Of a DNA stretch of 64,000 bases, positions 24,433-31,302 are shown in pieces. The stretch is taken from positions 50,762 to 114,761 of the forward strand of contig CAZVHP010000009.1 in assembly GCA_964627305.1 (NCBI GenBank), given 5' to 3'. Source of the stretch: WJKG01 sp964627305 (GTDB taxonomy: Bacteria; Zixibacteria; MSB-5A5; GN15; FEB-12). A program made the translations under genes and the position numbers. Every line of letters starts with the position of its first letter. Position 1 is the stretch's first letter. The notes beneath the pieces are model-generated. The model saw only the letters and a list, made by a program, of their open reading frames with translations. It did not search any database and was not told the origin of the DNA.

Positions 24433-26055
24433 CTATTTCACATAACCCGACGGGTCAGTGACGGCACCGTTCACCGCTGAGGCCGCCGCTGTAGCGGGGG
24501 AACAGAAGTAGGTCGGTGTTGAATCAGAGGTGATTTGGCCGAAAGCGGGCTGTACGCCGGTCGACAGGCGGCATTCTCCATCGGCCAGGGGGGGAATCGG
24601 GCTATGAGCACCGGGCTCCGCTCCCGGTGGCAGGATGACCGCGCCAGCCTCGGCCAGAATGCGGATCAGGCCCTTTTTGAGCGCTTCTATGAACACAGAC
24701 CGTGATGCCGGGCAGACATAGAGCCGGCAATTGCGGTGCACCTGGCGGCCCTTGAGGACTTCGGATGCAATGCGCAGGTCCTCAAAACGTCCGTTGGCAC
24801 TGGTACCGACAATCACCTGGTCGACGGGAAGGTTCTCGACCTCAGCAACAGCTCTCACCTGATCCGGACCGTTGGGACACACGATCTGAGGTGCGAGTTG
24901 CTCGATATTGATCTGGAATATCTCACTGTATTCGGCGTCTTTGTCGGCGACGATCGGTTGATACTGCGCAGTGGTGCGTCCGTTCAGGTATCGCCTGACC
25001 GAGGAATCGAATGGGCACATGGCCGCCACTGCTCCCATGGCGGTGGACAGCAGCGACAGGGTCTGACGTTCGTTGATCGACATTTGCGTTACTGCTGAGC
25101 CATAAAACTCGATAGCCTTGAATGCTGCCCCGTTGGCTTTGATTCGGCTGATCAGAGAGATGGCAATGTCACGACCGTAGACCCCTCGAGACCGTCGTCC
25201 AGAAATGTCAATACGAATGGTTGGGGGAACCCCAAGCCGCGTCTTGCCTGTCGCCCAGGCAGTAGCCATTTCGGCCGGTGCCACCACCGTGGCCAATGTC
25301 CCCAGGGCGCCGAAGGCTGTCGTGCGGCAATCAAGACCCAGGGCCAACTGACCGGGGAGTGCCAGTCCTCTCTCCACCGCCAGTTGATGTGCGATACCTT
25401 CAAAGGACTCTACAGCATTGCGGACCGACTGCCTGCGAGCAAACTCCCTTGCCAGCCGGCGGTCATCGGGCGAGGTGCTGGCCTCGGTGTTGTCTGGTCC
25501 GAGAGACAGGAAGACCTTGTTCGGGTTGTGCAGGAACTCCGGCCCAATATCCTTGAACAGTCGCAACACCTCGACGGCGGAGTGGCTGGAGACCAGAAGG
25601 TCCGGCTCGACCAGGGCAGTATCGCCCACCTCGAGTCTGTCGATACCGGCAGCGTTGGCCAGTATCTTCTGAGCTACTGTCCGTTTGCCATAGAGGGAGA
25701 CGGATCGCGAGCCGGTCTTCAAACCGGGGAAGGGGAACTCGAGTTGCTCAAGCTTCAGGAAGGCCGGCTTCTCCTTTATCCCGTAACGGCGACGCCAGTT
25801 GTAGAAGGCGGCTTTCGAGATACCCAACTCAAGGCCGCACTTGTCGTCGTCGCCATAGCGCTCCCACAGGTTGCGGACCTCGGCCTCGGAGAATTTCGGT
25901 TGCGAGTGACGCGGGACATTCTTCTTGCGACGCCAGTACGCGACGAGGTATGCAGGAACGCCTCCCAGGCGCTCACCGATCTTCTCGTCGGTGCGGTAGA
26001 GCTTCTGGAGCTGAATCAACTCGGCTTTGGTCGGTATCTTCTTCCGGGCGCTCAT
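24433..26055 (-). CDS. HTH-aconitase fusion: LeuC/aconitase-like pseudoenzyme with N-terminal DNA-binding region
   Basis: 540 residues. Residues 10-95 hold two repeated helix-turn-helix-like units, each ending in a WRR motif (AYWRRKKNV at 39-47; FYNWRRRYGI at 84-93). Residues about 115-540 are co-linear with the large subunit of 3-isopropylmalate dehydratase/aconitase: GIAHQLAVERGLALPGQ (220-236), FGALGTLA, VPPTIRIDISG, AIEFYGS, NGRFEDLRIA (421-430) and a LeuC-like end SPATAAASAVNGAVTDPSGY. All three [4Fe-4S] cysteines are gone: the SCTNGR cysteine is replaced in GTSANGR, and the P-G-C-x-x-C pair is PGAEPG; the DSHT motif is DCRT. So it is probably not an enzyme but a metabolite-binding transcription factor. 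No swivelling (LeuD) domain. Start ATG overlaps the HIT stop (ATGA). Confidence 0.85.
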   Translation of the reverse strand: MSARKKIPTKAELIQLQKLYRTDEKIGERLGGVPAYLVAYWRRKKNVPRHSQPKFSEAEVRNLWERYGDDDKCGLELGISKAAFYNWRRRYGIKEKPAFLKLEQLEFPFPGLKTGSRSVSLYGKRTVAQKILANAAGIDRLEVGDTALVEPDLLVSSHSAVEVLRLFKDIGPEFLHNPNKVFLSLGPDNTEASTSPDDRRLAREFARRQSVRNAVESFEGIAHQLAVERGLALPGQLALGLDCRTTAFGALGTLATVVAPAEMATAWATGKTRLGVPPTIRIDISGRRSRGVYGRDIAISLISRIKANGAAFKAIEFYGSAVTQMSINERQTLSLLSTAMGAVAAMCPFDSSVRRYLNGRTTAQYQPIVADKDAEYSEIFQINIEQLAPQIVCPNGPDQVRAVAEVENLPVDQVIVGTSANGRFEDLRIASEVLKGRQVHRNCRLYVCPASRSVFIEALKKGLIRILAEAGAVILPPGAEPGAHSPIPPLADGECRLSTGVQPAFGQITSDSTPTYFCSPATAAASAVNGAVTDPSGYVK

Positions 26056-26540
26056 TCTGTTCTGAAACCCTTGTGCATGACATCGTAGATGTAGTCCAGC
26101 GGCACGGACACAACCTTCGTCTTGCCGATTACCGGCATGAAATTAGTATCACCATTCCACCGCGGGACGATGTGCATGTGCAGATGCTCGGGGATGCCGG
26201 CACCGGAGCTTTCGCCGAGATTCATACCTATGTTGAGAGAGTGCGGCCGGATCGATCGCTTGATCACCGCAATTGTGCGGCGCGTCAGACTGAAGAACTC
26301 GATCGATTCTTCCTCTGTCAGCTCCTCCAGATGCGCAATGTGTCTGACCGGTATGACCATCGAGTGGCCAGAGTTGTAAGGGAACTTGTTGAGGATGACC
26401 GCGCAGGTCACACCTCGGTAAACAATGAGATTCTCCGGAGAGTCGACCATCTTCAGCCGATTGCAGAAAATGCAGCCCGTCTCTTTCTCACTGAGTACGA
26501 AGCCGGCTCGCCAGGGTGCCCACAGTATTTCATCAGTCAT
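26052..26540 (-). CDS. HIT-family nucleotide hydrolase/phosphorylase
   Basis: 162 residues. Histidine triad motif HLHMHIVPRW and an upstream zinc-type CIFC; the opening ILWAPWRAGFV is typical of the Ap4A phosphorylase-like branch of HIT proteins, which act on dinucleoside polyphosphates or nucleoside phosphoramidates. MTDEILW at 26540 is the natural start; the frame continues upstream without similarity. A good promoter lies at 26597-26625. The stop codon overlaps the start of the HTH-aconitase gene, so the two are translated together, which links a nucleotide-metabolising enzyme to the putative regulator. Confidence 0.9.
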   Translation of the reverse strand: MTDEILWAPWRAGFVLSEKETGCIFCNRLKMVDSPENLIVYRGVTCAVILNKFPYNSGHSMVIPVRHIAHLEELTEEESIEFFSLTRRTIAVIKRSIRPHSLNIGMNLGESSGAGIPEHLHMHIVPRWNGDTNFMPVIGKTKVVSVPLDYIYDVMHKGFRTE

Positions 26541-26596
26541 AACACCGGATAATAAACAATAATTCTCCTGCTGTAAACTGCCATAACGCGACTTTG

Positions 26597-26625
26597 ATCT
26601 TAACATTCTGATAAATCGCTGACAA
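26597..26625 (-). promoter_or_regulatory. Sigma70 promoter of the HIT / HTH-aconitase operon
   Basis: On the minus strand TTGTCA (complement of 26620-26625), 17-nt spacer, TAAGAT (complement of 26597-26602). Transcription would start near 26590, about 50 nt before the HIT start codon. Confidence 0.6.
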
Positions 26626-26714
26626 GTAATGGGTTATAGCGGGTAGCGCGCGGCCGCCCGGCGTGTCGCGCCAAGCCATTGATTGACAATCATTTGCCAA
26701 TCGCGGGCTTTTTG

Positions 26715-26744
26715 TTGAAGACGGCGCTCCTGATTCTGTAGAGT
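26715..26744 (+). promoter_or_regulatory. Candidate promoter of the DNA methyltransferase, leaderless spacing
   Basis: TTGAAG (26715-26720), 18-nt spacer, TAGAGT (26739-26744), then 7 nt (GGGGGTG) to ATG 26752. The G-run is too close to the ATG for a normal Shine-Dalgarno. Confidence 0.35.
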
Positions 26745-26751
26745 GGGGGTG

Positions 26752-27708
26752 ATGCGAACAGACGATCAGATTACGGGCGCCTCGGCCGATTCGCGCCAGG
26801 GGGTGATCTGCCGGCTGCGGCCGGGAGAGGTGTGGCAGGATCCGCTGACGGGGCGCCGAGTCGGGCTGGGCGACGCTGCTGACAGCAGGTTCGTGGCGCG
26901 GCTGACCGGCGACAGGGGGGTATCGCTGGCTATTCAGGATCCGCCGTACAATGTCGCCATGTTCCCGCGCCGCACGGTTGATGAGTATATCGCCTGGTGC
27001 CGCAAGTGGGTCGATTGCACCATGGCGGTGCTGCAGCCGGACGCCTCGCTGTACATCTGGATGGGTGCCGACCAGAAACGTCATTTCCAGCCGCTGCCAC
27101 AGTTCATGATTATGATGGTTGACCGGGGACTTGAATCACGTTCGCTGATTACCATGCGTAACCAGCGCGGGTATGGCACCCCGCACAACTGGATGGCGAT
27201 ACGGCAGGAGTTGCTGTTCTACACTCGCGGCAAGCCCCCGTTCACGGTGCAGTACACGGACATCCCGAAGATTCTCCGCGGCTATTACAAGACCATCAGA
27301 GGACACCGCACCGAGAATCTCGAGCGAAGTCGCTCCGACTGCATTCGTCCAGGCAACGTGTGGGTGGATATCCAGCAGGTGTTCTACCGCATGCAGGAGA
27401 ACATACAATGCCTTCGGGCGCAGAAGCCGTTGAAGGCCATGGAACGCATCATACAGGCATCGTCACTGTCCGGGGACGCTGTGCTTGATCTTTTCTCCCA
27501 CGCCGGGACAACCCTCCTGGCCTGCGAGCGTCTGGGGCGTCGGTGCTTCACGGCCGATATCGATCCTGTCTGTGTCGAGTTGACCATTCGTCGTCTGGAG
27601 CATTATCGAGCCACCGGCCGCACCGGCTGGCAGCACCGGGATCCGTTGAGAGAGGACGCTGGTGGCTCGCATCCGTCCGCTGACACGTCGGAACCGAACC
27701 GGTCATGA
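26752..27708 (+). CDS. DNA N6-adenine/N4-cytosine methyltransferase (solitary)
   Basis: 318 residues. Beta-type order: catalytic motif IV QDPPYNV near residue 62, C-terminal motif I DLFSHAGTTLLACERLGRRC with DIDP. The usual motif I is D-x-F-x-G-S-G-T-T; here it reads FSHAGTT, an unusual change at the SAM-binding loop but common in one branch of these enzymes. The central part (QRGYGTPHNWMAIRQELLFYTRG) is the likely DNA-recognition region. No restriction endonuclease gene is adjacent, so it is either a regulatory (orphan) methylase or a remnant of a system. In-frame GTG codons at 26743 and 26749 are alternative starts. Confidence 0.85.
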   Translation: MRTDDQITGASADSRQGVICRLRPGEVWQDPLTGRRVGLGDAADSRFVARLTGDRGVSLAIQDPPYNVAMFPRRTVDEYIAWCRKWVDCTMAVLQPDASLYIWMGADQKRHFQPLPQFMIMMVDRGLESRSLITMRNQRGYGTPHNWMAIRQELLFYTRGKPPFTVQYTDIPKILRGYYKTIRGHRTENLERSRSDCIRPGNVWVDIQQVFYRMQENIQCLRAQKPLKAMERIIQASSLSGDAVLDLFSHAGTTLLACERLGRRCFTADIDPVCVELTIRRLEHYRATGRTGWQHRDPLREDAGGSHPSADTSEPNRS

Positions 27709-27731
27709 TGTTTTCGATAATAGGGAAACCT

Positions 27732-27759
27732 TTGACAAGGCACACTCGTCTGTTATATT
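27732..27759 (+). promoter_or_regulatory. Strong sigma70 promoter before the short ORF and second rsgA
   Basis: TTGACA (27732-27737), 16-nt spacer, TATATT (27754-27759). The -35 box is the perfect consensus, and this is among the best promoters in the window. Start predicted near 27766, yielding about 350 nt of RNA before rsgA at 28118. Confidence 0.65.
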
Positions 27760-27824
27760 TGTTCAGACAGCGGCCTGCTGACGGCCGGGAAATGCTAACG
27801 TTATCCGAGAGGAGGCGCCAACCG

Positions 27825-27893
27825 ATGAGGGCAGTTGTTGTGACATATGGTCGGGGAATCGTGCGTCTGGTTTCGGGAACGGGCTTGATGTAA
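27825..27893 (+). CDS. 22-codon short ORF (leader peptide candidate)
   Basis: ATG at 27825 is preceded, 9 nt away, by GAGAGGAGG (27807-27815), the best Shine-Dalgarno in this region. The 22-residue product, MRAVVVTYGRGIVRLVSGTG plus Leu-Met, is basic and hydrophobic without a known family. It lies between a strong promoter (27732-27759) and a stable hairpin (27913-27946), upstream of rsgA. An in-frame ATG at 27792 gives a longer version but lies before the ribosome-binding site. It could be a regulatory leader or a small protein; coincidence is possible. Confidence 0.35.
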   Translation: MRAVVVTYGRGIVRLVSGTGLM

Positions 27894-28117
27894 CGGGCCT
27901 TTTTGACGGGACGGTCATCGTCTGAAAGACAGACAGACGATCGGCCGCAATTCAGATCCTCTATTCCTGAAAGAGACTCAGGCGCACTTTCTCCGAATAG
28001 TGCATAAGTAATCCAATACAATCGCAAATCCGATGCCATTGGTGTCATCGTGAGACTGGATCTGTGGGATGCTCACGTGATGACTCATGGTATCAACTGT
28101 GACAGGAAAATCCAGAG
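27894..28117 (+). other. Untranslated region before second rsgA, with a stable hairpin at 27913-27946
   Basis: The stem GGTC-ATCGTCTG (27913-27924) pairs with CAGACGAT-C-GGCC (27934-27946), 12 bp with one bulged base and a 9-nt loop. A competing small hairpin GTCTG (27920-27924) with CAGAC (27930-27934) shares the same bases. No T-run follows, so it is not a standard terminator. CGTGAG (28049-28054) with CTCACG (28072-28077) forms another weak stem before rsgA. Nothing else is seen in this stretch. Confidence 0.45.
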
Positions 28118-29191
28118 ATGGACTTACATACACTGGGATGGAGTAGTTTCTTCGCGGCTCAGGTGGCCGGTGACGATAATCAGGATCTGACCCCGGCGCG
28201 CGTGATTCAACAACATCGGGACCGCTGGGTAGTGCAAAACGCAGATGGCACATCATCGGCGAGAATCAGCGGACGATTTCGCCATCAGGTTGACAGCAAC
28301 GGAACCTTTCCGGCGGTTGGTGACTGGGTGCTGGTTCATGGCGAGTCGGGAACTGACTGGGTAATGATCGACCGGGTACTGACTCGTCGGTCCTCGTTCT
28401 CCCGGCAGGCTGCCGGACCGAGTGATCGGGCCATCGAACAGGTCGTTGCTGCCAACATCGATATCGTGTTCCTTGTGGCGGGACTCGACGGCAACTTCAA
28501 TCTGCGACGATTGGAACGATATCTCACTGTCGCCTGGGATTCGGGGGCGACACCCCAGATTGTCCTTAACAAGACTGATCTGTGTGACAACGTTCAGGGA
28601 TGCATCGACCAGGTGGAGAAGGTTGCCCCGGCGGTGACCATTCACGCAGTAAGCGCAGCCAGTTGCGATAACATCGAGAGCATCAGAGCAGCCATTCCTT
28701 CCGGCAGGACAGCCGCGTTTCTGGGTTCTTCGGGTGTTGGGAAGTCCTCGTTGATCAATGCTCTTCTGGGCGAGGAACGCCAGAGCGTCGCTGAGGTAAG
28801 CTCCGAGGGAAGTCGAGGTCGGCATACGACGACCTCGCGCGAGCTGATCCTGTTGCCGGAAGGCGGTATCGTGATTGACACTCCGGGGATGCGAGAATTG
28901 CAGATATGGGCCGATGAGGCCAGTCTGGGTCGGACATTCGAGGATATCGAGCGTGTTGCGCAGTACTGCCGTTTCGCCGACTGCTCGCATCTGCACGAGC
29001 CGGGCTGCGCCGTACGCGCCGCGATCGAGTCGGGAGAGCTCGAAGAAAGCCGGTTTGACAGCTACAGGAAGCAGCTTCGCGAAATCCGATTCCAGCGGCG
29101 CCGCCAGGACACGACCGCTGCCCGGGCAGAGCAGGAGAAGTGGAAGAAGATCACCAAGCGCTGGCGCAACCGTCACAAGGAGCTGTATTAG
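28118..29191 (+). CDS. rsgA: Ribosome small-subunit maturation GTPase RsgA (second paralogue)
   Basis: 357 residues. Same permuted GTPase layout as the gene at 15497: OB-fold, IVLNKTDL (G4), AAFLGSSGVGKSSLINALLG (P-loop), GRHTTTSREL, VIDTPGMREL (G3), zinc module CRFADCSHLHEPGC. It has an extra N-terminal segment (LHTLGWSSFFAAQV) and a Lys/Arg-rich C-terminal helix (KWKKITKRWRNRHKEL) not found in the first copy; this longer form is the YloQ/YjeQ-like variant with that LGW start. The stop overlaps the convergent DUF418 stop by 4 bp. Confidence 0.92.
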   Translation: MDLHTLGWSSFFAAQVAGDDNQDLTPARVIQQHRDRWVVQNADGTSSARISGRFRHQVDSNGTFPAVGDWVLVHGESGTDWVMIDRVLTRRSSFSRQAAGPSDRAIEQVVAANIDIVFLVAGLDGNFNLRRLERYLTVAWDSGATPQIVLNKTDLCDNVQGCIDQVEKVAPAVTIHAVSAASCDNIESIRAAIPSGRTAAFLGSSGVGKSSLINALLGEERQSVAEVSSEGSRGRHTTTSRELILLPEGGIVIDTPGMRELQIWADEASLGRTFEDIERVAQYCRFADCSHLHEPGCAVRAAIESGELEESRFDSYRKQLREIRFQRRRQDTTAARAEQEKWKKITKRWRNRHKELY

Positions 29192-30528
29192 GTCGGCCTT
29201 GCGGCGGGCGGTGTCGGCTCCGGCTCCAGCCGGGCCCGCATCGGTTGTCGCCGTCCATAGGTGAGGCTGCGCCAGAGCCATTCGGCCGGCCCGAAGCGGT
29301 ATCTGGCCAGCCACCATGGGCTGAGAAGCAACTGCAGGGCAATGATCACCGCGGCTATGCCCAGCAGTGTCAGGCGGTCGAACTGCCCGAACAGGCCAAA
29401 GCCGTAACCGTAGAACACAATCACACCGATTACCGAGTGCATAAGGTAGTTGGTGAGCGCCATACGCCCCAGAGCTGCCAGCCGCTGCATGAGGTTGTGC
29501 AGCGCACCGGCATTGTACAGGAGCATGACGATCGATACGTGGCCCATACCGACTAAGACCGAACCGATGGCGTCAATGGAGGCTTCCATCGAGAACATGC
29601 TGACAAGCCCAAATCCCTGCTCCATTAGCGAGGTGCCGCTGTATATGCTGACGGGCAATCCGAGCGCGTAACTGAACAGCGCCGTGACACCGTAGAATCT
29701 GCGCGATCTGTGACCTGAGAGAAAGCCCCATTTCATCAGTGCCATGCCAAGCAGCATCAGACCGGAGATGCGCCAGAGGAGCATCAGCAGCATCATGGCG
29801 ATGTGCATGCTGAGAACATTGGGGGCGCGATACCGGACGATATCCCACCAGCTACCGTGCCCGATGATCTGCATTTCCTCGGCTGCCCGGCTTCCCTCCA
29901 CGCCGATCTCCACCTGGATTCCCTCCCATAAGCTGAGCATTTGGTGATCGGTGTCACGGACCTCCTCTCCTGCATCGACGGCCAACTGCGTCTGCTCTGC
30001 CTTGTCCCTGATGTATTTGAGTCCATAGCCGGCACCGACCATCGGTACCTGGGCGAAAATGATCAGCGCCACTCCGAGCAGTGCCAGACGGCTGGGGCGT
30101 ACCCTGCGGAAGGGATAGAGCACCAGGCCACAGATAGCGTATGGCACCAGAATGTCACCATCCCAGATCAGGTAAGCATGCGCCAGACCGATGCCCAGCA
30201 GCACAAGGAGGCGGCGGTAATACCAGTGCTTCATCGGCTGTTGGCGTGACTCGAACCTGCGGGACATGAGAACCACGCCGGCGCCAAAGAGCATGGCGAA
30301 CTGGGTGAAAAACTTCTGATTGATGAAGGTGTACTTGAACACCCATATCCAGTAGTTGACGCCCTCGAAACCGCCCGCCGAGCTGGGGTCCAGGTAGATC
30401 GTGCTGGGCAGGCTGAGGTGATCGATGTTGAAGATCAATATACCCACCAGCGCAAAGCCGCGCAGGATATCTACCGCGCCAAGACGCTCACCCGGCGCGG
30501 TTGGCGCCGCTAACGGTTTCGATTGCAA
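29188..30528 (-). CDS. DUF418 family polytopic membrane protein (YeiB-like)
   Basis: 446 residues with about ten membrane helices. The opening RLGAVDILRGFALVGILIFN and the C-terminal ALTNYLMHSVIGVIVFYGYGF through WWLARYRFGPAEWLWRSLTYG are hallmarks of DUF418 proteins, an acyltransferase-3-related family of unknown substrate. The start is a TTG at 30528 preceded by AGGGGGGG at 6-nt spacing; an ATG at 30533 is in another frame. It follows lpxH by 14 bp and is probably in the same operon. A role in envelope modification is an inference from fold and neighbour only. Confidence 0.85.
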   Translation of the reverse strand: MQSKPLAAPTAPGERLGAVDILRGFALVGILIFNIDHLSLPSTIYLDPSSAGGFEGVNYWIWVFKYTFINQKFFTQFAMLFGAGVVLMSRRFESRQQPMKHWYYRRLLVLLGIGLAHAYLIWDGDILVPYAICGLVLYPFRRVRPSRLALLGVALIIFAQVPMVGAGYGLKYIRDKAEQTQLAVDAGEEVRDTDHQMLSLWEGIQVEIGVEGSRAAEEMQIIGHGSWWDIVRYRAPNVLSMHIAMMLLMLLWRISGLMLLGMALMKWGFLSGHRSRRFYGVTALFSYALGLPVSIYSGTSLMEQGFGLVSMFSMEASIDAIGSVLVGMGHVSIVMLLYNAGALHNLMQRLAALGRMALTNYLMHSVIGVIVFYGYGFGLFGQFDRLTLLGIAAVIIALQLLLSPWWLARYRFGPAEWLWRSLTYGRRQPMRARLEPEPTPPAARPT

Positions 30529-30542
30529 TGCATTCCCCCCCT

Positions 30543-31259
30543 CTATAGTGTCAGCAATTGCACCTGATCCTGATCAATTCGGGCGTAGCTGAAATGGTGG
30601 ATGAAGTCCCCGGTGTTGATATACACGCCGCTCTCGTACTGCTCACGCTGAGGAATATGCAGGTGCCCAATTAGAACTACGTCGTATCCCTCACTGAGTC
30701 TCTGCCGGGCAAAGCGCTCATAGTCTGCCTTGAAGGTATGGTCACGGCGGGCTGTGTACTCTCGCGAGGACCCGCTGACTTTCTTTGCCAGGGGAATCGC
30801 CCAGTCCGGCGGCAGCTTGCGATACAGCCAGATATTGAAACGATTGCGAAGCACCTTCTTGAGCAGCCGATACCCCCTGTCAGCGGGGGCCAGCCCGTCA
30901 CCATGACACAGGTACAGACGACGCTCGCGATAGTCCAGTTCCATGTGGTCACGGTGCACGGTGATTCCCATGTACTTCGAGAAGAAGTCATCCATCCAGA
31001 AGTCATGGTTGCCTGCGACGTACTCAATCGTGACGCCGCTGCGGCGGACATCGGACAGCATCATCAGGGCTGGATGGGCCTCTTTCGGGATGGCGTGCTT
31101 GTACTCAAACCAAAAATCGAAGAGGTCACCGAGAATGATCAGGCGATCGCCGTCCTCTCTGACTCGGGCAAACAAATCGGCCATACGGGCCAGCTTGATC
31201 TGTTCCTGATCGGCTGAGCCGCTGCCAAGATGGGCATCGGAGAATACATACAAGGCCAT
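30543..31259 (-). CDS. lpxH: UDP-2,3-diacylglucosamine pyrophosphohydrolase-like metallophosphatase
   Basis: 238 residues. Metallophosphoesterase motifs in order: FSDAHLGSG, ILGDLFDFWFEY, VAGNHDFWMDDFF, LCHGDGLAP, and GHLHIPQ. DLFDFWFE and GNHDFW fit LpxH, which makes lipid X in lipid A synthesis at the cytoplasmic face of the inner membrane. It implies an LPS-bearing outer membrane. The start ATG 31259 has GGGG 6 nt upstream; ATG 31265 is also possible. A perfect 9-bp inverted repeat separates it from purL (31274-31296). It may be a related UDP-sugar hydrolase of the YbbF family. Confidence 0.85.
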   Translation of the reverse strand: MALYVFSDAHLGSGSADQEQIKLARMADLFARVREDGDRLIILGDLFDFWFEYKHAIPKEAHPALMMLSDVRRSGVTIEYVAGNHDFWMDDFFSKYMGITVHRDHMELDYRERRLYLCHGDGLAPADRGYRLLKKVLRNRFNIWLYRKLPPDWAIPLAKKVSGSSREYTARRDHTFKADYERFARQRLSEGYDVVLIGHLHIPQREQYESGVYINTGDFIHHFSYARIDQDQVQLLTL

Positions 31260-31273
31260 GACCATCCCCTGCA

Positions 31274-31296
31274 CGTCAGTCAGCGCATGACTGACG
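31274..31296. repeat. Inverted repeat between purL and lpxH
   Basis: CGTCAGTCA (31274-31282), GCGCA loop, TGACTGACG (31288-31296): a perfect 9-bp stem with a 5-nt loop in the 43-bp gap between the two genes. No T-run follows on the minus strand; it may stabilise or process the mRNA, or be an operator. Confidence 0.55.
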
Positions 31297-31302
31297 GTGT
31301 GC

